A stretch of 64,000 bases of DNA, taken from NCBI RefSeq assembly GCF_010994755.1, contig NZ_WHSB02000007.1, positions 1-64,000 of the forward strand, written 5' to 3'. Of the stretch, positions 1-9,200 are shown in pieces. Each line of letters begins with the position of its first letter. Position 1 is the stretch's first letter. The notes below the pieces were generated by a model, which saw only the letters and a list, made by a program, of their open reading frames with translations, had not been told where the DNA came from and ran no database searches. Both the position numbers and the translations under genes were made by a program. This DNA is from Shinella lacus (GTDB lineage Bacteria; Pseudomonadota; Alphaproteobacteria; Rhizobiales; Rhizobiaceae).

Positions 1-131
1 CCCACACTGTAGAGCGTCATGGCATTGGCATAGGCCGCATTGCGAACGCTCGAGCGGAAATCGCCTGTACCGGCAAAGACCGTGCAGTGGGGTCAAGCCC
101 GAGGATGACGGGGAGGGGTGGTCTGTGTGTG
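1..131. other. Region beyond the iolD stop, no supported gene
   Basis: In S. meliloti iolE follows iolD, but no iolE-like start is present here. After the iolD stop there is a short repeated palindrome half (91-109). Beyond that, one minus-strand frame is open to the window edge, but it has no start codon until an ATG at 20 that lacks a ribosome-binding site. A plus-strand frame stops at 10-12 and could be the tail of a gene lying to the left. Nothing can be assigned. Confidence 0.4.
91..109. repeat. Half copy of a repeated palindromic element
   Basis: These 19 bases match, in reverse orientation, the left arm of the longer palindrome at 26189-26207 exactly. Such intergenic palindromes are common in Rhizobiales genomes. 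Here only one arm is evident, just past the iolD stop codon. Confidence 0.7.
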
Positions 132-1982
132 CTAACCGACGGTCTGCGCCGCGCGCGCTTTCTCATAGGCGGACCGCGCCTTGTTGACCTCCGGGCGCGG
201 GCTCACTTCAGGCACCGCGACATCCCACCAGTGGCCACCTTCCTGCGTGGTCACCAGCGGGTCCGTGTCGATGACGATCACCGAGGTGCGGTCGTTGCCC
301 TTGATCTGCTGAATGGCCGTTTCGAGGTCGGCGATGGACGACACCTTCACCGCGACCGCACCCATGCTTTCGGCATGCGCACGGAAATCGATGTCGGGCA
401 TCATCTCGATCATCGAGTCCTTCAGGAGGTTGTTGAAGTTTGCGCCGCCGGTTGCCATCTGCAGCCGGTTGATGCAGCCATAGCCGCGGTTGTCGAGCAC
501 GACGATCGTCAGCTTCTGGCCGAGCATGATCGAGGTCGAAAGCTCGGAATTCATCATCATATAGGAGCCGTCGCCGACCATGACGACGACATCCGCCTCC
601 GGCCGCGCCAGCTTGACGCCGAGGCCGCCGGCAATCTCGTAACCCATGCAGGAAAAGCCGTATTCCATGTGGTAGCCGCCCGGCCTGTGCGCCTGCCACA
701 GCTTGTGCAACTCGCCCGGCAGGCCGCCCGCGGCGCAGACGAGAACCGAATTGTCACCGCCGATCGAGCGCTGCACCGCGCCGATGACCTGCGCATCGGA
801 GGGCAGGTCCGCATTGGTGGCGGCGGTGGCCTTCTTCACGGCCGCCATCCATTCCTGCTTGCGGCTCTTGGCGGCCGCCTCCACCGAGGCGGAGGCCTTC
901 CAGCCACCGAGGGCTTCCGAGAGCAGCGTCAGGCCCTCACGCGCATCGGCGACGAGCGGCTGGCTGTCATGCTTGGCGGCATCGAAGGCGACGGTGTTGA
1001 GGCCGATCATCTTGACGCCTTCACCCTTGAACAGCGCCCAGGAGCCGGTGGTGAAATCCTGCATGCGCGTGCCGACGGCGAGGATGACGTCCGCCTCCTC
1101 GGCAAAGGCATTGGCGGCCGAGGTGCCGGTGACGCCGATGGAGCCCATGCAGAGCGGATGGTCGTCCGGCAGCGCCGACTTGCCGGCCTGGGTGACGGCG
1201 ACCGGAATGCCATGCATGCCGGCAAAGGCCTTGAGCTCGGCCGTCGCCTGCGAATAGAGCACGCCGCCGCCGGCGATGATCAGCGGCCGTTCCGCCTTGC
1301 GCAGCGTGGCGATCGCCGAGGCGAGTTCATCCGTGTCGGGGCGAGGGCGACGGTGCGTCCAGACCTTTTCGTCGAACAGGCTTGCGGGATAGTCATAGGC
1401 TTCCGCCTGCACGTCCTGGCAGAGCGACAGCGTCACCGGGCCGCAATCGACCGGGTCCGTCAGCACCTGCATAGTGCGCTTCAGCGCTGGGATGATCTGT
1501 TCGGGCCGCGTGATGCGGTCGAAATAGCGCGAGACGCAGCGGAAGGCGTCGTTCACCGAGACGGTGCCGTCGCCGAAATTCTCGATCTGCTGGAGAACCG
1601 GGTCGGGAATGCGGTTGGCGAAGACGTCGCCGGGCAGGAACAGCACGGGCAGGCGGTTGACATGCGCCACACCTGCGGCGGTGATCATGTTCAGCGCGCC
1701 GGGGCCGATCGAGGTCGTGCAGGCCATGAAACGCTGGCGGAAGCTCGCCTTTGCGAAGGCGACGGCGGCATGCGCCATGCCCTGTTCGTTATGGGCGCGC
1801 AGCGTCGGCAGGTCATTGCGCACCTGGTAGAGCGCTTCCCCCATGCCCGCGACGTTGCCGTGGCCGAAAATGCCCCAGACGCCCGCGAAGATCGGCTGTT
1901 TCTTGCCGTCGACGACCGTCATCTGTGCCTTCAGGAAATGCGCGACGGCTTGCGCCATCGTCAACCGGATCGTCTTTGACAT
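132..1982 (-). CDS. iolD: 3D-(3,5/4)-trihydroxycyclohexane-1,2-dione hydrolase IolD
   Basis: Thiamine-diphosphate enzyme of myo-inositol catabolism that opens the ring of the trione intermediate to give 5-deoxy-glucuronate; cytosolic. The 616-residue product has the three-domain acetolactate-synthase-like layout: an N-terminal pyrimidine-binding domain, a central domain, and a C-terminal TPP site with GDGSYMMMNSE near residue 470 followed by NRGYGCINR. Length fits the family. I chose the ATG at 1982 over an in-frame one at 2009 because GGAGG lies 6 bases upstream, and the longer start would overlap the iolC stop. It lies 23 bases after iolC on the same strand and is probably co-transcribed with it. 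Confidence 0.95.
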   Translation of the reverse strand: MSKTIRLTMAQAVAHFLKAQMTVVDGKKQPIFAGVWGIFGHGNVAGMGEALYQVRNDLPTLRAHNEQGMAHAAVAFAKASFRQRFMACTTSIGPGALNMITAAGVAHVNRLPVLFLPGDVFANRIPDPVLQQIENFGDGTVSVNDAFRCVSRYFDRITRPEQIIPALKRTMQVLTDPVDCGPVTLSLCQDVQAEAYDYPASLFDEKVWTHRRPRPDTDELASAIATLRKAERPLIIAGGGVLYSQATAELKAFAGMHGIPVAVTQAGKSALPDDHPLCMGSIGVTGTSAANAFAEEADVILAVGTRMQDFTTGSWALFKGEGVKMIGLNTVAFDAAKHDSQPLVADAREGLTLLSEALGGWKASASVEAAAKSRKQEWMAAVKKATAATNADLPSDAQVIGAVQRSIGGDNSVLVCAAGGLPGELHKLWQAHRPGGYHMEYGFSCMGYEIAGGLGVKLARPEADVVVMVGDGSYMMMNSELSTSIMLGQKLTIVVLDNRGYGCINRLQMATGGANFNNLLKDSMIEMMPDIDFRAHAESMGAVAVKVSSIADLETAIQQIKGNDRTSVIVIDTDPLVTTQEGGHWWDVAVPEVSPRPEVNKARSAYEKARAAQTVG

Positions 1983-2005
1983 GGTATTCCTCCCGTATTC
2001 TTTAT

Positions 2006-3928
2006 TCACAGACCGCGCGTGCGAAGCCAGGCGTCAGTCAGCTCGCGGAAGCGGCCGGCCATCTGGGCGATCGCTGCCTCGTCATCCATCTTGCCGCTCA
2101 TCCAGGCGCGGGCGGCATCGACGAAGATCGTGCGGCCGACGGCAAAGCCCTTCACGGACGGCGCCACCTTCGTCGCCTCGAAGGCCTTGACCAGGTCCTC
2201 GGTCGGCGCCTCCAGGCCGAGCAGCACGATACCGCGGCAATAAGCATCATTTTTGGCGATCACCGCCTCGATATTCCGCCATGCGCCGGCCAATGCCTGC
2301 GGCTCCAGCTTCCACCAGTCCGGCTTGATGCCGAGATCGTAGAGTTCCTGAAGCGCCGTCGACACGGTGTCATCCTTGAGCGGCCCGTTCTTGCCGGCGA
2401 TGATCTCGATCAACAATTCGCGCCCGACGCGGCGTGCGGCTTCGAAAAGCGTGCGCAGCTTCTCCTGCTGCTCCTTCTTGAGGGCCGCCGGATCGTCCGG
2501 ATGGTAGAAACACAGGCACTTGATGCAATGGTCGAGCGGCCATTCGACGAGCTGCGAGCCGATATCCTGGCTGAATTCGAAGCGCAGCGGCTTGGAGCCC
2601 GGTAGCTCGACCGGGCGGCCGAGCCAAGAGAAATTCTGCGTCGCGGCATCGAAGAAGGCATCGCGACCGAAGCGTTCGTCGATCAGCATGCCGTAACCCG
2701 GCCGGCCATCGGCGACGCGCGCGGCGGCCTTGACGGTCAGCCGCTTGAACTCGGAAATTTTTTCGTGCGGCACCTTCAGTTCATCGGCGACGTCGACGAG
2801 CTGCATGCGATGGTCGCAGGCAAGCGCCATGAGGAGGGGAATGTCACCCTGCTTGCGGTTGGTCGCCCAATGAATGTGGTTGATCGCCTCGTCCTTGCGC
2901 AGCGCCCGGTGCTTGCTGCCATTCTTCAGGAAGAAGGTGAGTTCTTCCCAGCTCGGATATTCCGGCGAGCAGAGCAGGCGGGAGACGGCGAAGGCGCCGC
3001 AGGCATTGGCCCAGGTGGCCGACGTCTTGTGGTCCTCGCCCTTCAGCCAGCCGCGCAGGAAGCCGGACATGAAGGCATCGCCCGCGCCCAGCACATTATA
3101 GACCTCGATCGCGAAGCCATCACCGACCACGCCGTCTTCCAGGTCGTCCGAAATCGGCCCGTCATAGACGATGCAGCCCATGGCGCCGCGCTTCAACACG
3201 ATGGTGGCCGGCGAAACGGCGCGGATGGCCTTGAGGGAGGAGAGCACGTCATCGGCGCCCGATGCGATCATGATCTCCTCTTCGGTGCCGACGATCAGGT
3301 CGCAATCCGGCAGCACGGATTTCATTATGGCGGAGACGCGGTCCGATTTCACATAGCGCTCGAAACCCTCCGCATGGCCGGCAAGGCCCCAGAGGTTCGG
3401 GCGGTAGTCGATGTCGAAGATGACCTTGCCGCCCGATTCCTTGGCGATGCGGATCGCCTTGCGCTGCGCGGCCTCGGTGTTTGGCCGGGAAAAATGCGTG
3501 CCGGAGACCAGCACGGCGTGCGAAGAGCGCACGAAGGCCTCGTCCACGTCGCCCTCGTCGAGCGCCATGTCGGCACAGTCGGTGCGCACGAAGATCATCG
3601 GCGAGACGCCCTCGGATTCGATGGCGAGCAGGACGAGCGCCGTGAGGCGGTCCTTGTCGGTCCGGATGCCTTCGACATTCACCCCTTCACGGGCGGATTG
3701 TTCGCGGATGAAGCGGCCCATCTGCTCGTCGCCGACACGGGTGATGAGCGCGGATTTGAGCCCGAGGCGCGCGGTGCCGATCGCGATATTGGCTGGGCAG
3801 CCGCCGACGGACTTGGCGAAGGAGGCGGTGTCTTCCAGCCGCGTGCCGAGCTGCTGGCCGTACAAGTCGACGGACGAGCGGCCGATCGTGATGACGTCGA
3901 GCGTCCTGTCCTGGTCAAGGTGCGGCAT
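2006..3928 (-). CDS. iolC: Bifunctional 5-dehydro-2-deoxygluconokinase / DUF2090 aldolase-like protein
   Basis: Phosphorylates 2-deoxy-5-keto-D-gluconate in inositol catabolism. Residues 1 to about 330 are a PfkB/ribokinase domain with VGGCPANIAIG near the N terminus and the catalytic NVLGAGDAF around residue 281. Residues from about 345 to 640 form a DUF2090 TIM-barrel domain, which in proteobacterial IolC fusions is annotated as the IolJ-type aldolase acting on the phosphorylated product. At 640 residues it is twice the length of a kinase-only IolC. The start at 3928 follows a GGGAGGAAG ribosome-binding site; the upstream in-frame ATG at 3958 has none. An IolR-like palindrome sits 88 bases upstream. 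Confidence 0.95.
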   Translation of the reverse strand: MPHLDQDRTLDVITIGRSSVDLYGQQLGTRLEDTASFAKSVGGCPANIAIGTARLGLKSALITRVGDEQMGRFIREQSAREGVNVEGIRTDKDRLTALVLLAIESEGVSPMIFVRTDCADMALDEGDVDEAFVRSSHAVLVSGTHFSRPNTEAAQRKAIRIAKESGGKVIFDIDYRPNLWGLAGHAEGFERYVKSDRVSAIMKSVLPDCDLIVGTEEEIMIASGADDVLSSLKAIRAVSPATIVLKRGAMGCIVYDGPISDDLEDGVVGDGFAIEVYNVLGAGDAFMSGFLRGWLKGEDHKTSATWANACGAFAVSRLLCSPEYPSWEELTFFLKNGSKHRALRKDEAINHIHWATNRKQGDIPLLMALACDHRMQLVDVADELKVPHEKISEFKRLTVKAAARVADGRPGYGMLIDERFGRDAFFDAATQNFSWLGRPVELPGSKPLRFEFSQDIGSQLVEWPLDHCIKCLCFYHPDDPAALKKEQQEKLRTLFEAARRVGRELLIEIIAGKNGPLKDDTVSTALQELYDLGIKPDWWKLEPQALAGAWRNIEAVIAKNDAYCRGIVLLGLEAPTEDLVKAFEATKVAPSVKGFAVGRTIFVDAARAWMSGKMDDEAAIAQMAGRFRELTDAWLRTRGL

Positions 3929-4015
3929 GTCTTCCTCCCGGTCTCGCGGCGCCGCCATCTCAGCGCGGCGGTACGTTGGGAAAATGAAACATGAATTCCA
4001 TTATTCTGTCAATTC

Positions 4016-4029
4016 GGAATATTCATTCC
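4016..4029. promoter_or_regulatory. Putative IolR operator upstream of iolC
   Basis: The sequence reads GGAA-TATTCA-TTCC, a perfect GGAA-N6-TTCC palindrome. From memory this is the motif reported in front of S. meliloti inositol genes as the IolR-binding site. It lies between the iolR stop and the iolC start in an AT-rich stretch (3985-4045) that contrasts with the GC-rich surroundings. That fits an iolC promoter repressed by IolR. Confidence 0.7.
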
Positions 4030-4033
4030 GTTT

Positions 4034-4906
4034 CTATTCCGCACCATTTCGTTTGGGGGAGCGCCGCATGCTGCGGCGTTTTTCGGCAATCGCGACCGGC
4101 AGCGCCATCGCGAGCGCCATGGAGGCGGAAAGCGAGCGGAAACCGGCATAATCGGCCTCGGACACCTCGAACCAGTGGGTGGCGGAGGTGGCGAGCGGCG
4201 AGAAGACCGAATCCGTGATGGCGACGATCGGCACGCCGCGGCTCGCCAGTTCCTGCGCCTGCGCAAGGCTGTCGGCGGCATAGGGCGCAAAACTTGCGGC
4301 GATTACCGCATCCTTGCGCGTCGCGAACTGGGCGATTTCCGGATCGATGCCGTTGGGCGAGGCGAGGATCTGGTGGCGGATGCCGAGCTTGCCGAAGGCA
4401 TAGGCGATGTGCGCCGTCAGCGGATAGGAGCGGCGCTTGGCGACGAGGTAGATGGTCTCTGCCTGCGCCAGCAGTTCGACGGATTTGGAGAAGATATCGC
4501 CGTCGATGGTGCTCGCCAGCCGCGCGACGGACTGGCTTGCCGCCGTCAGGAAGCCGGAGAGCAGCTCCGTGTCGCTGTTGGCCGCGGGAGCCGCTTCCAG
4601 CGACAGCAGCCGCTCCTCATAGGACAGTGTGCGGTCGCGCAACCGGGCGCGAAAAACGTTCTGGAGGTCGGAAAAGCCCTCATAGCCGAGATGATGGGCA
4701 AGGCGCACCAGCGTGGAGGGCTGCACGTCGGCCGCCGTCGCAATGCTCGCAGCCGTGCCGAAAGCCATGTCGTCCGGGTTGGAGAGCGCATAGGCCGCCA
4801 CTTGCGCCAGCCGCTTCGGCATGGTCGCCTTGCGCTCGATGATGACGCTGCGCAGGCTGTCGAAATCGCGGGGCACGCGCGTCAGGGCCGCTTCGCTGTT
4901 GCTCAT
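4034..4906 (-). CDS. iolR: RpiR-family transcriptional regulator of inositol catabolism
   Basis: Repressor of the inositol genes, expected to respond to a phosphorylated inositol breakdown product. The 290-residue protein has an N-terminal RpiR helix-turn-helix (about residues 10-85, including AADVQPSTLVRLAHHLGYEG) and a sugar-isomerase (SIS) domain (about 125-265) for a sugar phosphate. The ATG at 4906 follows GAGGAGA. It sits between iolY and iolC exactly as in S. meliloti and is transcribed away from iolY. GGAA-N6-TTCC-type sites on both sides suggest autoregulation plus control of iolY and iolCD. Confidence 0.92.
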   Translation of the reverse strand: MSNSEAALTRVPRDFDSLRSVIIERKATMPKRLAQVAAYALSNPDDMAFGTAASIATAADVQPSTLVRLAHHLGYEGFSDLQNVFRARLRDRTLSYEERLLSLEAAPAANSDTELLSGFLTAASQSVARLASTIDGDIFSKSVELLAQAETIYLVAKRRSYPLTAHIAYAFGKLGIRHQILASPNGIDPEIAQFATRKDAVIAASFAPYAADSLAQAQELASRGVPIVAITDSVFSPLATSATHWFEVSEADYAGFRSLSASMALAMALPVAIAEKRRSMRRSPKRNGAE

Positions 4907-4942
4907 GGATGTCTCTCCTCACGCGGCCATTCTGCTACAAAT

Positions 4943-4956
4943 GAAATAAATATTCC
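4943..4956. promoter_or_regulatory. Imperfect IolR-type site in the iolR-iolY intergenic region
   Basis: The sequence reads GAAA-TAAATA-TTCC, one mismatch from GGAA-N6-TTCC. It lies 37 bases upstream of the iolR start and 82 bases upstream of iolY, inside an AT-rich divergent promoter region (about 4935-4995). Further GGAA and TTCC half sites follow at 4965-4968 and 4982-4985. Confidence 0.4.
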
Positions 4957-5038
4957 ATATTATCGGAAAAGATAGTTTTCGTTCCAAATCTTTCCGGTTA
5001 CACATGGTCTAAACGATATAGCGGATGGAGGAGACGTC

Positions 5039-6160
5039 ATGAAGGCCCTCGGCATAGGACTGATCGGTACGGGTTACATGGGCAAGTGCCATGCGCTCGC
5101 CTGGAACAATGTCAGCACGGTGTTCGGCGATGTCGACCGCCCGCGCCTCGTGCATCTGGCCGAGGCCAATGCGGAGCTTGCGGCAAGCCGCGCCCGCGAA
5201 TTCGGCTTTGCGAAATCGACCGCCAACTGGCGCGACCTGCTGGCCGATCCGGAGGTCGACGTGATCTCCGTCACCACGCCGAACCAGTTCCACGCCGATA
5301 TGGCGATCGCGGCGCTGGAAGCGGGCAAGCATGTCTGGTGCGAAAAGCCGATGGCGCCGGCCTTTGCCGATGCCGAGCGCATGCTCGCCGCCCAGCGCTC
5401 CTCCGGCAAGGTCGCCGTGATGGGCTACAATTACATCCAGAACCCGGTGATGCGGCACATCCGCTCCCTGCTGGACGAAGGCGTCATCGGCACGGTGAAC
5501 CATGCGCGCGTCGAGATGGACGAGGACTTCATGGCCGATCCGAAAGCCGCCTTCTACTGGAAGAGCGAGGCCTCGTCCGGCTATGGCGCGCTCGACGATT
5601 TCGCCGTGCATCCGCTCTCGCTTTTGTGGAGCCTGTTCGGCCATGTCGAGGCGGTGATCGCGTCGCTGGCAAAGCCCTATGCCGACCGCCCGCTGAAGGA
5701 TGGCGGCCGCCGCGCGGTCGAAAACCACGATATCGCCAGCGTCCTGATGCGCCTTCCCGGCGGCATTTCCGGCGTGCTGATGGCCAACCGCTCCGCCTGG
5801 GGCCGCAAGGGCCGCATCGCGCTGCAGGTCTATGGCTCGAAGGGCACGATCCTCTTCGACCAGGAGCGCATGAACGAGTTCCAGCTCTACACGACCGAGG
5901 GCAGGGCGAGCGAACAGGGCTTTTCCACAGTCCTGACGGCACCGCACCACAAGCCCTATGACCGGTTCATTCCGGCCCCAGGCCACGGCCTCGGCTTCAA
6001 CGATCTGAAAGTCATCGAATGCCGCGAGCTGATCGCCGCAATCGCGGGCATGGCGTCGCATTCCATCGATTTCAACCATGGCCTGCGCATCGAGAAAACT
6101 GTGCACGCCATGGCACAATCTTTCCGCGAGGCCCGCTGGGTGGAAATTGCCACAGAATGA
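5039..6160 (+). CDS. iolY: Gfo/Idh/MocA-family oxidoreductase of the inositol locus (IolY-like)
   Basis: NAD(P)-dependent dehydrogenase-like protein of 373 residues. The N-terminal Rossmann fold carries GLIGTGYMGKCH at residues 7-18, followed by the family EKP motif with the likely catalytic Lys103; the C-terminal half is the substrate-binding alpha/beta domain. The start follows GGAGGAG. Its position divergent from iolR matches the gene named iolY in S. meliloti. The exact substrate, an inositol isomer or derivative, cannot be read from the sequence. An inverted repeat with a 9-bp stem follows at 6167-6195. Confidence 0.85.
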   Translation: MKALGIGLIGTGYMGKCHALAWNNVSTVFGDVDRPRLVHLAEANAELAASRAREFGFAKSTANWRDLLADPEVDVISVTTPNQFHADMAIAALEAGKHVWCEKPMAPAFADAERMLAAQRSSGKVAVMGYNYIQNPVMRHIRSLLDEGVIGTVNHARVEMDEDFMADPKAAFYWKSEASSGYGALDDFAVHPLSLLWSLFGHVEAVIASLAKPYADRPLKDGGRRAVENHDIASVLMRLPGGISGVLMANRSAWGRKGRIALQVYGSKGTILFDQERMNEFQLYTTEGRASEQGFSTVLTAPHHKPYDRFIPAPGHGLGFNDLKVIECRELIAAIAGMASHSIDFNHGLRIEKTVHAMAQSFREARWVEIATE

Positions 6161-6166
6161 ATTTCT

Positions 6167-6195
6167 GGCGACCGGGCCAAAAAAATCCGGTCGCC
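6167..6195 (+). terminator. Hairpin after iolY, possible terminator
   Basis: Nine-base stem GGCGACCGG / CCGGTCGCC with an 11-base A-rich loop, starting 7 bases after the iolY stop. No clean T-run follows, so intrinsic termination is only probable. Confidence 0.5.
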
Positions 6196-6257
6196 TCCTC
6201 ATTGAAACGGCGGGGGCCATACGTAATACTCTCGGCAATAATGCCGGAGGGATGGGC

Positions 6258-9200
6258 ATGTTAAAGCAAATGCAGAGACGCTGGGCGCCGGTCCTCTTCG
6301 TCTCGATTGCTGTCATCGTGTTCAATGTGAGCGCCGCAGAGGCGAAACGCGTTGCACTGCTGATAGGCAATCAGAAATACGAAGAGACGGCCCAGCTCAA
6401 CAACCCCGCGAACGATGTGGAGCTTATGCGCGCCTCGTTCGAGGCAGCGGGTTTCGATTCCGTCAAGACTGTGCTCGATCTCGACCGCGGCGCCATGGTG
6501 AAGGCGCTGCGCGAGTTTGAGGATGAGTCTGCCGATGCCGATATGGCGGTGGTCTATTATTCCGGCCACGCCATGGAGATGAACGGGGTCAACTACCTCA
6601 TCCCCGTCGATGCGGCGCTGAAGAGCGACCGTGACGTCGAGGACGAGAGCGTGGCGATCGATCGCGTGCAGCGCTCGCTCGAAGGCGCCAAGAAGCTGAA
6701 GCTCTTCATCCTCGATGCCTGCCGCAACAATCCGTTCTCGCAGTCGATGACGCGTTCGATCGGCACTCGTGCCGTGACCCGCGGCCTCGCCCGCGTCGAA
6801 CCCGAATCGGCCGATACGCTGATCGCCTTCGCCTCGAAGGCGGGCACGGTCGCGCTCGATGGCGAGGGCAAGAATAGCCCATTTGCCACGGCACTTTCGA
6901 AATACCTGACGGAGCCCGGCCTCGACGTGCGCATCGCGCTCGGCAAGGTGCGCGACGAGGTGGTGGAAGCCACCAACCGCGAGCAGGAGCCCTTCGTCTA
7001 CGGTTCGCTCGGCGGCGCGCAGATCTTCCTGAACATCAAGGAAGTCAACATCAACGTCACCAACAGCGGCAACACGCAGGAGGTCTCGCCGAACGGCCAG
7101 TCCGAAGCGGCAGCCGACTGGCAGAACATCCGCGACCTCGCCGACGAGGACCTGATCGCCGCCTTCATCGCGAAGCACGGCAAGGATCCCGTCTACAAGA
7201 TGCTGGCGGAAAAGAAGCTCGCCAGCCTCCAAGAGGCGACGCAGAACGACGGCCAGGATGCCGCGAGCATAGCCTGGGACGCTCTGAAGGAATCGACCGA
7301 TGCGGCCGCGCTCCAGCGCTTCATCGAGCGTTATCCCGACAGCACGCATCGCGCGAGCGCCGAACAGCTGATTGCCGCCCTTGAGCCGAAGAAGGGCCTC
7401 AGCGTCGAGCTCTCCACCTCCAAGGAGACGCCGGCCTCGCGGGATTGCTTCCTGCTCGCCGGCGAACCGCAGTCGCTTCCGGGCTTCATGGGAGTCAACT
7501 TCCTGAAGATCGACGCCAAACGGGCGCTTTCAGCCTGCGCGCAGGCCGTCAACGAGAACCCGTCCGACGGCATGCTGGTCAACCTGCTCGGCCGCGCGCA
7601 CGATTCCGACCGCAACTATGTCGAAGCCCGTCGCAACTACGAAAAGGCGATCGAGCTCGGCAACATGTATGCGCTCACCAACCTTGCCTGGTTCTCGGTC
7701 TATGGCACGGATGGCCCGATCGACGTGCCGAAGGGCCTGTCGATGTTCGAGAAGGCCTCGATCGCCGGCAACTCCTATGCCCAGGCATCGCTCGGCTGGC
7801 TCTACCGCGAAGGCTATGGCGGCACGCGCCAGGACTATAACGAAGCGGTGAAGTGGTATCAGCAGTCGGCCAACCAGGGTTATGCCAATGCCATGGCGAC
7901 CATGGGCTGGTTCTACCGCGAAGGCCTCGGCGTTTCGCAGGATTATGTCCAGTCGCTGACCTGGTATCGCAAGGCAGCAGATGCCGGCGACGCAAACGCC
8001 ATGTCCTCGCTCGGCTGGGCCTACCAGAACGGCCTCGGCACGGCGCAGGACTATGCGGAAGCCAAGGTCTGGTACGAGAAGGCCGCCAATATCGGCGATT
8101 CCTACTCGATGGCCTCGCTCGCCTGGCTCTATGACGTCGGCAACGGCGTGAAGCAGGACTATGTCGAAGCCCGCTACTGGTATGAGAAGGCTGCCAACGC
8201 CGGCAGCGCTTACGCCATGGGCAACCTGTCGCGCCTCTATGACCAGGGCCTCGGCACGCCGGCAGACGCCAAGGAAGCTGTCCGTTGGGCAGCCGGCAGC
8301 GTCGAAAGCGGCGACCAGGCCAAGCTGAAGGAGCTGAAGGAAACCCCCGGCAACTTCACGGTCGCCTTCCGCAAGGAAATGCAGAACCTTCTGAGGGAAC
8401 GCGGTTATTACAGCGGTTCTTCCGATGGCGAATTCGGCGCGGCAACGCTCGCCGCGATCGACAAGCTGGCCGCCGGCCGCAACGACAGCGCGTCGCTGTC
8501 GACGACGACGACCACCACCACCGACAACAGCCAGTCGACGGTCACGCTCTCCGGTTCGGATGCCGACCAGTGCTACGAACTTGCCGGCGAACCGAACCTG
8601 CGCCCGGGCTTCCTCGGAAAGCTCTTCGCGCAGATCGACTATGGCCGCGCGATCCCGGTCTGCGAAGCGGCGCTCAACGCCAACCCGTCGGACAACTCGA
8701 TCCGCAACATGCTGGGCCGTGCCCACGACGCCGCGAAGAACTTCTCCAAGGCGCGTGAGCACTACCAGAAGGCAGCCGACGAGGGGAACCTCTACGCCCT
8801 GACCAACCTTGCCTGGTATTCGATCTACGGCACGGATGGCCCGGTCGACATGGCCAAGGGCACCCGCATGTTCGAGCAGGCCTCGAACGCCGGCAACCCC
8901 TATGCCCAGGCCTCCCTCGGCTGGCTCTACCGCGAAGGCTATAACGGCACGCGCAAGGACTATGACGAGGCCATCAAGTGGTATCGCAAGGGCGCCGAAC
9001 AGGGTTATGCCAATGCGCAGGCCACGATGGGCTGGTTCTACCGTGAAGGCCTTGGCACGACGCGCGACTACACCGTCTCGCTCGACTGGTACATGAAGGG
9101 CGCGGAAGGCGGCGACGTCAATGCGATGTCCTCCGTCGGCTACGCCTACCAGTCCGGCCTCGGCGTCTCGGTCGATTATGTCGAAGCCCGCAAGTGGTAC

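Noticed and set aside
87-1979. Long plus-strand frame of 630 codons opposite iolD
   Set aside because: It is the antisense shadow of a well-supported gene in GC-rich DNA, rich in Arg/His/Ala, with no recognisable domain.
8490-8530. Microsatellite-like repeat
   Set aside because: The ACG/ACC run encodes the Thr-rich linker between the two Sel1 modules and stays in frame, so it is part of the gene.
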